Shown here piece by piece: positions 44,856 to 54,385 of a stretch of DNA of 64,000 nt. The notes beneath the pieces are model-generated. The model worked only from the letters and a program-made list of their open reading frames with translations, made no database searches and was not told the origin of the DNA. How positions within the stretch are numbered: the stretch's first letter is position 1; each line of letters opens with the position of its first letter. This DNA comes from Acidobacterium sp. (GTDB taxonomy: Bacteria; Acidobacteriota; Terriglobia; Terriglobales; Acidobacteriaceae): the NCBI GenBank assembly GCA_003166955.1, contig PMUI01000113.1:1-64000 (forward strand), given 5' to 3'. Made by a program: the position numbers and the translations under genes.

Positions 44856-45776
44856 ATGGAACTCGGAATCATTGGGCTGGGCAGAATGGGCGGCAACATG
44901 GCGGAGCGGCTGCGCCTTGGCGGGCACAAGATCGTTGGTTTCGATTTCAGTGCCGACGCGGTGAAGCGGCTTGCCGATTCAGGATCGACGGGAGTTTCCA
45001 CGCTGGAAGACCTGGTGAAGAACCTCGCTGCTCCGCGCGCGATCTGGCTGATGGTTCCTGCCGGCAAGCCGGTCGACGACACCATCGCGAAGCTCAAGCC
45101 GCTAATGCAGAAGGGTGACACCTTCATCGATGGCGGCAACTCGAATTATCAGGATAGCCAGCGCCGCTATCACGAACTCAAACCCGAGGGATTCAACTTC
45201 GTCGACGTTGGCACGTCCGGCGGCGTGTGGGGTTTGAAGGAGGGCTACAGCATGATGATCGGCGGCGATGACGATGTCGTCGAACGGCTGTTTCCGATCC
45301 TGGAAACGCTGGCGCCCGCCAAAGACAAGGGCTGGGGGCACGTTGGTCCCGCCGGCGCCGGTCACTTCGTGAAGATGATCCACAACGGCATCGAGTACGG
45401 CATGATGCAGGCGTACGCGGAGGGCTTCGCCATCATGGAAAAGAAGAAGGAGATGAGCCTTGATCTGCCGCAGATTGCGCAGATCTGGCGCTACGGCAGC
45501 GTGGTCCGCTCCTGGCTGCTCGATCTCACCGCCGACGCGCTCTGCAGAAATCCCGAACTGAAGGGCCTGGAGCCGTATGTGGAGGACTCGGGCGAGGGCC
45601 GCTGGACGGTCTTCGAGGCGATCAATCTGAATGTCGCCGCGCCGGTCATCACAGAATCGCTGCTGAGAAGAATTCGCAGCCGCGAGGAGTACAACTTCAC
45701 CGATCGCATGCTCGCCATCATGCGCAACGAATTTGGTGGGCACGCGGTGAAGACCGAAAAGGAAGAGGCGGCGTAA
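44856..45776 (+). CDS. gnd: 6-phosphogluconate dehydrogenase (decarboxylating), short form
   Basis: Oxidises 6-phosphogluconate to ribulose 5-phosphate, CO2 and reduced cofactor. At 306 aa it is the short bacterial form rather than the ~470-aa enzyme. The Rossmann motif IGLGRMGGNMAERL begins the protein, FDFSADAV follows, and FVDVGTSGGVWGLKEGY and GPAGAGHFVKMIHNGIEYGMMQAYAEG contain substrate and catalytic residues including the Lys of FVKMIHN. The acidic FDF end of strand 2 suggests NAD preference. An AGGAGGAACG site precedes ATG 44856. Confidence 0.93.
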   Translation: MELGIIGLGRMGGNMAERLRLGGHKIVGFDFSADAVKRLADSGSTGVSTLEDLVKNLAAPRAIWLMVPAGKPVDDTIAKLKPLMQKGDTFIDGGNSNYQDSQRRYHELKPEGFNFVDVGTSGGVWGLKEGYSMMIGGDDDVVERLFPILETLAPAKDKGWGHVGPAGAGHFVKMIHNGIEYGMMQAYAEGFAIMEKKKEMSLDLPQIAQIWRYGSVVRSWLLDLTADALCRNPELKGLEPYVEDSGEGRWTVFEAINLNVAAPVITESLLRRIRSREEYNFTDRMLAIMRNEFGGHAVKTEKEEAA

Positions 45777-45829
45777 ATACGTACGTGCCGACGCACGCTG
45801 CGACGCTCGTCGCCGAAAGGGGCATATCG

Positions 45830-47392
45830 ATGGCAACCACTGAAGTCAGAATCTCTCCGGAGGACGTAAAGCAGGCGGCGTCCCAGGTGCACGAGCGCAT
45901 TCCCGAGCCCAGCGTCGTCGTCATTTTCGGAGCGTCGGGCGATCTGACCAAACGCAAGCTGCTGCCCGCGCTCTTTCATCTGGAGCAGTCGGGACTTTTG
46001 CCTGAGCACTTCCGCATCGTGGGCGTGGCGCGCCGCGACCTGGGCCAGAGCTTCGCCGACGACATGCGCGAGGGGATCCTCTCCTTCGGCGGCGTCAAGC
46101 CCGGCGCTGACAAGCTCGACAGTTTCATCGGGAAAATCGGCTATCAGGCTATGAATTTCGACGATGACCAGGGCTACGCCGCGCTGAAGAAAAAGCTCGA
46201 GCAATACGATCTGGACTACGGCACGCGCGGCAACCGTCTGTTTTATCTCGCCACGTCTCCGGAGTACTTTGCCGACATCGTCCACCGCCTCGGCGAGCAG
46301 GGAATGGCGAAGCCGGAAGTGGGCACGGCGCGGATCATCGTCGAAAAGCCGTTCGGCCATGATCTGGAAAGCGCGAAGGAACTGAACGACGACGTCGACA
46401 CTGTCTTCAGCGAAAACCAGATTTTCCGCATCGATCACTACCTCGGCAAAGAAACCGTGCAGAACGTGCTCGTTTTCCGCTTTGCCAACGGCATCTTCGA
46501 GCCCATCTGGAATCGCAACTTCGTCGACCACGTGCAGATCACGGCCGCGGAGAGCATCGGCATCGAGGGGCGCGGTCCGTTCTACGAGAAGGCCGGGGCC
46601 CTGCGCGACGTGGTGCAGAACCACATGATGGAGCTGCTCTCGTTTGTCGCCATGGAACCGCCAGCCAGCTTTGCCGCTGAGGCCGTGCGCCGGGAAAAGA
46701 TCAAGCTGTGGAGTTCCATCAAGCCCATCAATATCTTCGACTGCGTGCGCGGGCAATATGGGCCCGGTATCGTTGGCGATCAGATGGTGAAGGGCTATCG
46801 CGAAGAGGATCGCGTCGATCCCAAATCGCAGACCGAGACTTACGCCGCGATCCGCCTGGAGATCGACAACTGGCGCTGGGCCGGGGTTCCGTTTTACCTG
46901 CGCGCCGGCAAGCGGCTGGCCAGCCGTGCCACGGAAATCACGATCCAGTTCAAGCAACCGCCGATGTTACTTTTTGGCGCGAACACGCATGGCCCCTGCG
47001 CCGATATTCAGCCCAACATCATCACCATGCGGATTCAGCCTGACGAAGGCATCTCGCTGCGCTTCGGCGCCAAAGCGCCGGGACCTCAGATGGCGGTTTG
47101 CCCAGTCATCATGGACTTCAGCTACACGCAGGCCTTCGGAGCGTCTTCCGCCAATGGATATGAGCGCTTGCTGCTGGACGCAATGCTGGGCGACGCCACG
47201 TTGTTCGCCCATCGCGATGGGGTAGAGACCACCTGGGCCCTGTACACGCCGGTGATCGACGCGTGGGCGAAGAAGTATCCGCAGACGTTCCCCAATTATG
47301 CGGCGGGCACATGGGGTCCGGAATGCGGCGAGGAACTGATCGGGCGCGATGGCCACGTCTGGTACGCCGTGCAGGCAGCGGCGAAGCCGTAA
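45830..47392 (+). CDS. zwf: Glucose-6-phosphate 1-dehydrogenase
   Basis: A 520-aa enzyme for the first oxidative step of the pentose phosphate pathway. ATG 45830 is preferred over an upstream in-frame start because AAAGGGG precedes it and the family starts near here. It has FGASGDLTKRKLLPALFHL for nucleotide binding, RIIVEKPFGHD, and the active-site RIDHYLGKETVQN with its His. FYLRAGKRL and KQPPMLLF are also typical. It follows gnd by about 50 bases and precedes pgl in one operon. Confidence 0.95.
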   Translation: MATTEVRISPEDVKQAASQVHERIPEPSVVVIFGASGDLTKRKLLPALFHLEQSGLLPEHFRIVGVARRDLGQSFADDMREGILSFGGVKPGADKLDSFIGKIGYQAMNFDDDQGYAALKKKLEQYDLDYGTRGNRLFYLATSPEYFADIVHRLGEQGMAKPEVGTARIIVEKPFGHDLESAKELNDDVDTVFSENQIFRIDHYLGKETVQNVLVFRFANGIFEPIWNRNFVDHVQITAAESIGIEGRGPFYEKAGALRDVVQNHMMELLSFVAMEPPASFAAEAVRREKIKLWSSIKPINIFDCVRGQYGPGIVGDQMVKGYREEDRVDPKSQTETYAAIRLEIDNWRWAGVPFYLRAGKRLASRATEITIQFKQPPMLLFGANTHGPCADIQPNIITMRIQPDEGISLRFGAKAPGPQMAVCPVIMDFSYTQAFGASSANGYERLLLDAMLGDATLFAHRDGVETTWALYTPVIDAWAKKYPQTFPNYAAGTWGPECGEELIGRDGHVWYAVQAAAKP

Positions 47393-47488
47393 CGGTCAGC
47401 TTTCGCGCTCGCTTCATCGGCGATAGAATGCCGCTTTGCGCTGCGCAGGCGGTCTGCAGTCAGCGAGTCCATCAGCGCGTCAGGAACC

Positions 47489-48289
47489 ATGGCAAAGAAA
47501 CTCCACATCGAGTATCGCGTTTTCGAGCAGCAGGACGCGCTTTCGCGCGCGACCGCGGAGCGATTCGTTCAGGGCATCCAGTCTGCGGTTTCCGCGCGCG
47601 GCATTGCGCGCATTGCCATCTCGGGCGGGGGCAGTCCGAAGCCGGTTTTCGCGTTGCTCGCCGATCCGACTGCGTCATACCGCGCGGCCGTTCCCTGGGA
47701 TCGCCTCTGGATTTTCTGGGTCGACGACCGCTGTGTGCCGCCGGAACATCCTGACAGCAACTATGGGATGACGCGCGAACTGTTGCTCAGCAAGGTCCCG
47801 CTGCCGGCGGATCACGTGATCCGCATCGAGGGCGAACTCGATCCCGAAGAAGCTGCTGCGCGTTACGAGTCTGCGATTCGCGGACATTACCGGCTGGAGG
47901 GCGCGGAGGGTCCCATCTTCGACGTACTTCAACTCGGCATGGGTGATGATGGCCACTGCGCGTCGCTGTTTCCGCACACCGCGGCGCTGCACGAGATGAT
48001 CCGCGTCGCGGTTGCGAATCATGTTCCGCAACAAAAGCAAAGCTGGCGCGTTACGCTTACGTGGCCGGTGATCAATGCGGCCCGCGATGTTTTCTTCCTG
48101 ATCGATGGACCGGCGAAGGCCGATCCGTTGGGGCGGGTGCTGCAGGGGCCTTACGATCCGGAGACGCTGCCATCGCAGCTCATCCAGCCGCAGAATGGCC
48201 GGCTGTTGTTCTTGCTGGACGCATCGGCGGCGGCACACTTGCCCACGCCCGGCGCCGACGGCACGGGAACGCTGGAGATCGCGCGATGA
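47489..48289 (+). CDS. pgl: 6-phosphogluconolactonase
   Basis: A 266-aa DevB-type lactonase that hydrolyses 6-phosphogluconolactone made by Zwf. The core pattern is clear: RIAISGGGSPKPVFALLAD, the FWVDDRCVPPEHPDSNYGMTRELLL region, IFDVLQLGMGDDGHCASLFPHT, and VTLTWPVINAARDVFFLIDG. Its stop overlaps the glk start (ATGA). The gene order zwf-pgl-glk makes the oxidative branch complete. Confidence 0.93.
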   Translation: MAKKLHIEYRVFEQQDALSRATAERFVQGIQSAVSARGIARIAISGGGSPKPVFALLADPTASYRAAVPWDRLWIFWVDDRCVPPEHPDSNYGMTRELLLSKVPLPADHVIRIEGELDPEEAAARYESAIRGHYRLEGAEGPIFDVLQLGMGDDGHCASLFPHTAALHEMIRVAVANHVPQQKQSWRVTLTWPVINAARDVFFLIDGPAKADPLGRVLQGPYDPETLPSQLIQPQNGRLLFLLDASAAAHLPTPGADGTGTLEIAR

Positions 48290-49308
48290 TTCTCGCAGGG
48301 GACGTGGGCGGCACCAAGGTTCACCTCGCGCTGTATGGATTCGAGCACGGGCAGTTGGTTCACGTTCGCGATGAGCGCTTCCCAGCCCACGAATTCAGCG
48401 GTCTGCAGGAAATTGCTCTGCGCTTCCTGAAGGAGAGCTCGAATCCTGAGATTACAGCTGCGTGTTTCGGAGTTCCCGGCCCGGTGCGCGGTGGTCGCCT
48501 GCGTCTCACGAATCTTCCGTGGGTTCTCGATACGCACGAGCTCTCGGCGGCGCTGAACATCACGCATCTGTTCCTCATCAACGATCTCGAGGCGAATGGT
48601 TACGGGATCCCTGAGCTTGCGCCGGACCAAATTCTGACGCTCAACCAGGGTGATTCTTCCGCGGTGGGCAATCGCGCGCTGGTCTCAGCCGGGACAGGCC
48701 TTGGCGAAGGCGTGCTGGTGTGGAACGGCAAGACGCACGTGCCGATGGCTTCCGAAGGGGGCCACAGCGACTTTGCTGCGCGCAATCCGCTGGAGATCGA
48801 ACTCCTCACCTGGCTCATGCAGAAATTCAACGGCCGTGTCAGCTTCGAGCGCGTTGTTTCCGGGCCTGGGCTCACCAACATCTACACCTTTCTGCGGGAT
48901 CAGAAGCGTATGGAGGAGCCGGCATGGCTGCGCCAGCGGATGGAAACCGAGGATCCCAACGCGGTCATCGGCGAAGTGGGTGAGGCGGGGAAGAGCGAGT
49001 TGTGCGCGAAAGCTATTGAGATGTTCGTCGCGTCCTACGGCGCCGAGGCCGGCAACATGGTGCTGAAGGTGCTCGCCACTGGCGGCATGTATCTGGGCGG
49101 TGGCATCGCGCCGAAGATGCTGAAGACCATGCAGGGCGGCGCCTTCATGCAGGCGTTCACTGACAAGGGGCGGTTGAGCGACCTGCTGGTTCATACTCCG
49201 GTGCGCATCATTCTGGAGAGCCGCGCTGCTTTGATGGGCGCGGCAGCCTACGCTGAAGCGCGCGCGGCGGAGATCAGCGGCAAGTCAGTGCGCGCCGCCT
49301 CACGCTGA
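48286..49308 (+). CDS. glk: Glucokinase
   Basis: A 340-aa ATP-dependent glucokinase of the Glk (not ROK) family, starting by ATGA overlap with pgl. The phosphate-binding motif is LAGDVGGTKVHLALY; CFGVPGPVRGG, FLINDLEANGYG with the catalytic Asp, SAGTGLGEGVL and ASEGGHSDFAARN (with glucose-binding Glu/His) follow in the usual order. It links glucose released by the GH15 and other glucanases to Zwf. It closes the operon; about 100 bp separate it from copC. Confidence 0.93.
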   Translation: MILAGDVGGTKVHLALYGFEHGQLVHVRDERFPAHEFSGLQEIALRFLKESSNPEITAACFGVPGPVRGGRLRLTNLPWVLDTHELSAALNITHLFLINDLEANGYGIPELAPDQILTLNQGDSSAVGNRALVSAGTGLGEGVLVWNGKTHVPMASEGGHSDFAARNPLEIELLTWLMQKFNGRVSFERVVSGPGLTNIYTFLRDQKRMEEPAWLRQRMETEDPNAVIGEVGEAGKSELCAKAIEMFVASYGAEAGNMVLKVLATGGMYLGGGIAPKMLKTMQGGAFMQAFTDKGRLSDLLVHTPVRIILESRAALMGAAAYAEARAAEISGKSVRAASR

Positions 49309-49413
49309 GGTTTTCGCAGCTGGTTGGGGTCTTCCGCCGTGCCGCCAGAGACATCGAAGCATTGTCGTCGAAATTGATTTCTAATGATCCCCATGGCGAG
49401 GTTCCCACAAGTC

Positions 49414-49770
49414 ATGCAGATGAAGAGAATCCCCATTGTCATTCTCGTCGCCTGCGCCGCGTTTTTTCTGCCGCGCGCCGCGCTCGCGCATGCTCACCTT
49501 CTCTCCAGCACGCCCGCCGCGAGCGCGACGGTCCATGGTCCCAGCGTCGCCATCGAACTGCGATTCAATTCGCGCGTCGATGGACATCATTCCGTCCTGT
49601 CGCTGGTAACCAGCGACGGCAGCGTGGCGCTGACCATTGACAACCAGAGCGCCGAGAACAATCTCAATGCGCACGCTACGCTGAAGGCGGGCAGCTATAC
49701 TCTGCGCTGGCAGGCGTTGGCGCCCGACGGCCATATCACGCGCGGCGAGATTCCCTTCAGCGTACGTTAG
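49414..49770 (+). CDS. copC: CopC-domain copper-binding protein
   Basis: An exported protein of about 118 aa. Met codons at 49384, 49393, 49414 and 49420 are possible starts; the last two leave a neat signal peptide (RIPIVILVACAAFFLPRAALA) that would expose HAHLLSSTP, with a His at the mature N-terminus as in CopC Cu(II) sites. DGHITRGEIPFSVR at the C-terminus carries the second site His/Asp. The Met-rich Cu(I) site of some CopC proteins is absent. It is followed six bases later by the CopD gene. Confidence 0.87.
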   Translation: MQMKRIPIVILVACAAFFLPRAALAHAHLLSSTPAASATVHGPSVAIELRFNSRVDGHHSVLSLVTSDGSVALTIDNQSAENNLNAHATLKAGSYTLRWQALAPDGHITRGEIPFSVR

Positions 49771-49776
49771 GACGCC

Positions 49777-51396
49777 TTGATCTGGTTCGTCCGCGATTTC
49801 GATCTGCTCTCGCTGCTGTTGCGGGCGCTTTCGTTCGCGTTCGAGGCTCTCGCTTTTGGCGGAGTCTTCTTCCTGTTCTTCTGCGCGCGGCCGGCGAACT
49901 TGCGCCCTGATGCTCAGACCCGGCTGCGCCGCATCGCTGCTCGATTTGCGCTGGGGCTCGCGGTCACCCAGGTCGCTGTCATCGCTACCACCTCAGCGGT
50001 CCTCACTGGCAGTTCCGACATGGGCATGCGCGACGTTGCCTCCGCGGCTTTTTTCGTTTCCGGAACCGTCTTCTTCGCCGCATCTCTGGCGCTGGGGTTG
50101 TTGCTTCGTTTCACGTCAAGGCTCGTCCCGGCTGTATGCGTCGTATTGGGCGCGCTTGCCGCGTCGGTTTCGCTTAGCCACGCCGCGTCGCGCATGGATC
50201 ATCGCCCGGTGTTGCTGATTCTCACCGCGGCGCATCACCTGGGAATGGCGGCGTGGCTGGGGGCGCTGGCGTCCCTGCTGATCGCGTTCAGGCTTAGCCA
50301 GGATTCGGAGATTGCGCAGCGAATGGCGCGCCGCTTTTCCACGATGGCCGTGGTCAGTATCGCGGGTCTGCTGTTCGCGGGGGCTGGTCTTTCGTGGTTT
50401 TATGCCGGCTCCTGGCAGGGCATGTACGGAACCTCGTACGGGCTGTTGCTTGCCGCCAAAATTGCGCTGACAGCGCTGATTTTGGTCCTCGGTGCCGGCA
50501 ACTTTTTCCTGCTGCGCCAGGTGGAAACCGATCCAGCCCCGCTGATCCTCCGCCTGCGCCGATTCAGCGAGACGGAAATTGGCCTCGGGCTCACCGTAAT
50601 TCTGGCGGCCGCGTCACTCACCGCGCAGTCGCCCTCGGTGGATGAGACGCCGCAGGACACGCTCACGTGGCATCAGGTCGTGGAGCGCATGGAGTGGCGC
50701 TGGCCCAGCTTCCACACACCTGGCGTCGCGCAGCTGGCCCCCCCAACGCCGCTCAGCGCGGCGGTGCGTGAGGCGACCTACACTGGCGGCAGCGCCAGCG
50801 ACGCCAACGACCGTGCCTGGTCGGAATACAACCACCACTGGGCCGGACTGATTGTCCTTGCCGCCGGGATCCTGGCTCTGATCGCGCGTTTGCCTCACCA
50901 GCGATGGGCGCGTTACTGGCCGCTGCTTTTCTTTGGGCTGTCGATCTTCATCCTGCTGCGCGCCGATCCCGAATGCTGGCCGCTCGGGCCGCGCCCCTTT
51001 TGGGGCAGCTTCACAGCGCCCGATGTGTTGGAGCATCGACTTTATGCGGCGCTGATCGCGGTCTTCGCGGTTTTCGAATGCGGCGTGCAGACCGGAGGGC
51101 TGCGCTGGCCGCGCGCTCGCTACGTTTTTCCTCTGCTCTGCGCAGCGGGCGGGGCGCTCCTGCTTACGCACACGCACGCTCTCGGAGGGGGCACAGACGA
51201 GGTCTTCGCCGAACTGAGCCACACGCCGATTGCGGTGCTGGGAGCGGCCGCCGGATGGGGACGCTGGCTAGAACTGCGGCTGGACGACCCCCCTGCGCTG
51301 GTCGAGGAATCGCGTCACCGGAGCATCGCCGCCTGGGTTTGGCCCGCGTGTCTCATCCTGATCGGTCTGCTTCTGCTCAACTACCGCGAAGCCTAG
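49777..51396 (+). CDS. copD: CopD-family copper-import membrane protein, extended
   Basis: A 539-aa inner membrane protein; TTG 49777 with AGGA upstream. The first ~300 residues are CopD-like (eight helices with HRPVLLILTAAHHLGMAAWLGAL containing the conserved His pair, and GTSYGLLLAAKIALTALILVLGAGNFF). After a periplasmic segment (about 295-355) a second block of about six helices follows, rich in His and Trp (LLLTHTHALGG), which is not part of a minimal CopD. It probably takes copper from CopC across the membrane; the C-terminal part may be a copper chaperone-like or redox module. Confidence 0.83.
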   Translation: MIWFVRDFDLLSLLLRALSFAFEALAFGGVFFLFFCARPANLRPDAQTRLRRIAARFALGLAVTQVAVIATTSAVLTGSSDMGMRDVASAAFFVSGTVFFAASLALGLLLRFTSRLVPAVCVVLGALAASVSLSHAASRMDHRPVLLILTAAHHLGMAAWLGALASLLIAFRLSQDSEIAQRMARRFSTMAVVSIAGLLFAGAGLSWFYAGSWQGMYGTSYGLLLAAKIALTALILVLGAGNFFLLRQVETDPAPLILRLRRFSETEIGLGLTVILAAASLTAQSPSVDETPQDTLTWHQVVERMEWRWPSFHTPGVAQLAPPTPLSAAVREATYTGGSASDANDRAWSEYNHHWAGLIVLAAGILALIARLPHQRWARYWPLLFFGLSIFILLRADPECWPLGPRPFWGSFTAPDVLEHRLYAALIAVFAVFECGVQTGGLRWPRARYVFPLLCAAGGALLLTHTHALGGGTDEVFAELSHTPIAVLGAAAGWGRWLELRLDDPPALVEESRHRSIAAWVWPACLILIGLLLLNYREA

Positions 51397-51468
51397 CGCG
51401 ACCATTCGCGCCAAAACGAACCTGGTTGGGTACTGATCGCGGGTCGTTGCTTCTTCGATAATGGAAGC

Positions 51469-52410
51469 GTGGGCGCTGCGCGCAAGGCGGTCCGGGCCAA
51501 TTCCAGGCTGAACAATTCGGCATTGCTGACGGAGTATCTCGCGTATTTGCGCGTCGAAAAGGGCCTGCGCCCGCTTTCGTGCGAGGCGTACGCGCGCGAC
51601 CTGCTGCAATTCGCGGAGTATCTGGAGAGTGAATCAGGGACGCTGCTGGATGCTACACAAGCAGGGGTTGCCGGATTCCTGGAGCATCTGGCAAAGCACA
51701 ATGTCGAATCGCGTTCAGCGGCGCGCAAGCTCTCCTGCCTCCGCGGATTCTATCGATGGTTGCTGCTCGACAAGCGCATTCATCGCGATCCGACACTGAA
51801 TCTCGAGTCTCCGTCGACGTGGAAGGTCCTGCCGAAATCGCTTGCGGTCTCGGAGGTCAACTCGATGATGGAGCGCGCCGCACTGGCGGCGGATCATCCG
51901 CAGGCGGACGCTGTTGCTCTGCGCGATCGCGCCATTCTGGAACTGCTGTACGCAGCCGGATTGCGCGTCTCGGAACTCACCGGGCTCAACGTCGCCGACC
52001 TTTCCCTCGACGCGGGTCGCGCACTGGTGCGCGGCAAGGGCGACAAGGAGCGGATCGTTCCGCTGGGGCGCGCTTCGATCGCAGCGCTGGAACAGTATCT
52101 GAAGATTGGCCGTCCCGCGCTCGAAAAGAGATCGTCGAGCCGGCTCTTTCTTTCCGGGCGCGGGATGCCGCTGAGCCGCGGATGGGTTTGGCATTTGGTG
52201 AAACACAGCGACCATGCTGCGAGCCCCCACAGGCTGCGCCATAGTTGCGCTACGCACATGGTGGAGCGCGGCGCGGACCTGCGAACCGTGCAGACGTTGC
52301 TGGGCCACGCCGACATTGCCACCACGCAGGTCTACACGCATCTGGCGCTGGGGCGGCTCAAGGCGGTGCATCGCGAGCATCATCCGCGCGCGAAGCGAGT
52401 GAGCCCATGA
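51469..52410 (+). CDS. xerD: Tyrosine recombinase, XerD-like
   Basis: A 313-aa site-specific recombinase starting at GTG 51469. All catalytic residues are visible: Arg166 ([12 protein letters not shown]), Lys190 ([13 protein letters not shown]), His254/Arg257 ([13 protein letters not shown]), His280 ([11 protein letters not shown]) and Tyr289 (VYTHL). The [18 protein letters not shown] region is typical of XerD. Its stop overlaps the start of a second Xer gene. Likely chromosome dimer resolution at dif; no dif-like site is recognised in the flanks. Confidence 0.9.
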   Translation: MGAARKAVRANSRLNNSALLTEYLAYLRVEKGLRPLSCEAYARDLLQFAEYLESESGTLLDATQAGVAGFLEHLAKHNVESRSAARKLSCLRGFYRWLLLDKRIHRDPTLNLESPSTWKVLPKSLAVSEVNSMMERAALAADHPQADAVALRDRAILELLYAAGLRVSELTGLNVADLSLDAGRALVRGKGDKERIVPLGRASIAALEQYLKIGRPALEKRSSSRLFLSGRGMPLSRGWVWHLVKHSDHAASPHRLRHSCATHMVERGADLRTVQTLLGHADIATTQVYTHLALGRLKAVHREHHPRAKRVSP

Positions 52411-53351
52411 GCGCGGCGAAGAGCGCGACCAGGCCTCTGATCGTCCGTCAGGTCGACGGGTTTCTTTCGATGCTGGCGAACGAACGCCAAGCCAGCCCGC
52501 ACACGGTTCGCGCTTATGAGCGCGAGTTGCACGGGTTTGCGACGTTTGTTGTGGAGCGATTTGGCCCAGATTGGGCGGTATATCGAATCGAGCATCAGCA
52601 TATTCGCGCATATCTCGGCGACCTCTATACGCGCGGGTTGTCGAAGGCTTCGGTGGCGCGAGCGCTGGCTGCGATTCGTTCGTGGTTCAAGTGGCTGGCA
52701 CGGCAGGGGCTCGTCGAGCAGAGTCCTGCGGCCCTCGTCGCCACGCCGAAGCTGCCGAAGCATCTGCCGCGCGTTCCCACCATCGAAGAGATGAATCGCG
52801 TGGTGGAGAGCGCGGCGGATGACGCCGCCGCGTGGCCGGAGCGCGACCGCGTCATCTTTGAGCTGCTGTATGGCTGCGGCATCCGCAACGCCGAGCTGGT
52901 CGGCATCGATCTCGGAGACATTCACTGGGCCAACGAGGCGATCCTGGTCCGTGGCAAAGGCCGCAAGGAACGTTACGTTCCGCTGGGCGACGCGGCGGCG
53001 CAGGCACTGCGCGCGTACCTGCCGCTTCGTGAACAGAAAATCACGACCGCGAGAAAATCGTCACCGGCACTGTTACTCAATTTGCGGCTGCGCGGCGATG
53101 GCCGGCTCACCACCCGCAGCGTCGGCCGCATCGTCAAGCAAATCGCGCTCGCGCATGGACTGCCCTCCGATGTCCATCCCCACACACTGCGCCACGCCTT
53201 TGGCACGCACATGCTGGAAGAAGGGGCCGATTTGCGGGCCATTCAGGAGTTGCTCGGACACGAACGCCTCTCGACGACGCAGAGGTACACGCAGCTGACC
53301 GTCGGCCAGGTAGCCGAGGTCTACGACCGCACGCATCCCAGAGCAAAGTAA
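52407..53351 (+). CDS. xerC: Tyrosine recombinase, XerC-like
   Basis: A 314-aa recombinase starting by ATGA overlap with the XerD-like gene. Catalytic residues: Arg160 ([13 protein letters not shown]), Lys184 ([14 protein letters not shown]), His259/Arg262 ([13 protein letters not shown]), His285 and Tyr294 ([11 protein letters not shown]). [25 protein letters not shown] is the XerC pattern. Having both partners in one overlapping unit is unusual, since xerC and xerD normally lie far apart; it could also be a mobile-element pair, but no element ends are seen. Confidence 0.9.
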   Translation: MSAAKSATRPLIVRQVDGFLSMLANERQASPHTVRAYERELHGFATFVVERFGPDWAVYRIEHQHIRAYLGDLYTRGLSKASVARALAAIRSWFKWLARQGLVEQSPAALVATPKLPKHLPRVPTIEEMNRVVESAADDAAAWPERDRVIFELLYGCGIRNAELVGIDLGDIHWANEAILVRGKGRKERYVPLGDAAAQALRAYLPLREQKITTARKSSPALLLNLRLRGDGRLTTRSVGRIVKQIALAHGLPSDVHPHTLRHAFGTHMLEEGADLRAIQELLGHERLSTTQRYTQLTVGQVAEVYDRTHPRAK

Positions 53352-53505
53352 CGGAGAGCGAAATAACAGGGAGCAAAGTAGCGTGAGGGCCGAAGCGGAC
53401 CCGAAAGTGCAGGCGAAGACAAGGCGAAATGGGGAGTTATCGCCGCGATTCCTGCTGAGTTTTTCATTTTCATCACGATTTTCCCTGCGATATTCTTGGC
53501 TTCTT

Positions 53506-54351
53506 ATGGCTTCGACGGTCTGGAAAGGTTACATTTCGTTCGGGCTGATCTCCGTGCCCATCCGTTTGTTTGTCGCGGCACGCGAGAGCCACGTCAGCTT
53601 CAATCAGATACACCAGGTGTGCGGCTCGCGCATCAAGCAGCAGACGTACTGCCCGACCTGCGAGCGCGTCGTCGAGCGCAGCGAGCTCGTCAAAGGCTAC
53701 CCCATCGACAAGGAAAACTACGTCGTCGTCTCCAATGAGGAGCTGAAGGCGCTTGAGGCGCAGTCGTCAGAGACGATGGAGATCGTGCAGTTCGTGAAGC
53801 TGCCTGAGGTCGACCCGCTCTACTACCAGACCTCGTACTTCAGCGTGGCCGAGGATCCCGGCCGCAAGGCGTATTCGCTCATCCACCGGGGCATGCAGGA
53901 TCTAAAGCTCGGTGCCATTGCGAAGATTACGCTGCACCAGCGCGAGCAGATCGTCATGATCCGGCCGTTTGAGAAGGGACTGGTGCTGCACACGCTTTAC
54001 TATCCCGAAGAGATTCGCGCCGTTGCCGAGTACGACAACCAGCCCGAGGTCGAAGTGCAAAAGGCCGAGGTCGAGCTGGCCGAGCAATTCATGAAGCAGC
54101 TCACTTCTGAGTTCCATCCCGAGACCATGAAGGACGAGTACGAGGAGCGAGTGGAGCAGCTGATTGAGAGCAAGCGGGGTAAGGCTGAAGCCCCGGGCGA
54201 ACAGGCGAAGAGGAAGCTGGCTCCGGTGATCGACCTGATGGAGGCGCTGCGCAAAAGCATGGGGCAGGCGGCGGAAGCGAAGCCAGTCGCGACCGAGGAC
54301 AAGAAGCCGCCGCAGAGAGCTATCGCGCAGAAGAAGAGAAAGGCGAGCTAG
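53506..54351 (+). CDS. ku: Ku protein, non-homologous end joining
   Basis: A 281-aa bacterial Ku homodimer subunit that binds DNA double-strand ends. ATG 53506 begins the conserved MASTVWKGYISFGLISVPIRLFVAA. The sequence follows with SFNQIHQVCGSRIKQQTYC and PTCERVVER (Cys pairs), KGYPIDKENYVVVSNEEL, the beta-barrel segment and a Lys-rich C-terminus (KKPPQRAIAQKKRKAS) of the kind that binds DNA and the ligase. No LigD or ATP-dependent ligase gene is adjacent, so the partner must be encoded elsewhere. It converges on yggU. Confidence 0.95.
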   Translation: MASTVWKGYISFGLISVPIRLFVAARESHVSFNQIHQVCGSRIKQQTYCPTCERVVERSELVKGYPIDKENYVVVSNEELKALEAQSSETMEIVQFVKLPEVDPLYYQTSYFSVAEDPGRKAYSLIHRGMQDLKLGAIAKITLHQREQIVMIRPFEKGLVLHTLYYPEEIRAVAEYDNQPEVEVQKAEVELAEQFMKQLTSEFHPETMKDEYEERVEQLIESKRGKAEAPGEQAKRKLAPVIDLMEALRKSMGQAAEAKPVATEDKKPPQRAIAQKKRKAS

Positions 54352-54385
54352 AGCGCGGGCCGGCGCACCAGAAGCCGCCGACCGA

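Noticed and set aside
51469-53351. Integron or prophage around the Xer genes
   Set aside because: No cassette array, attachment site, phage or transposase gene is visible on either side.
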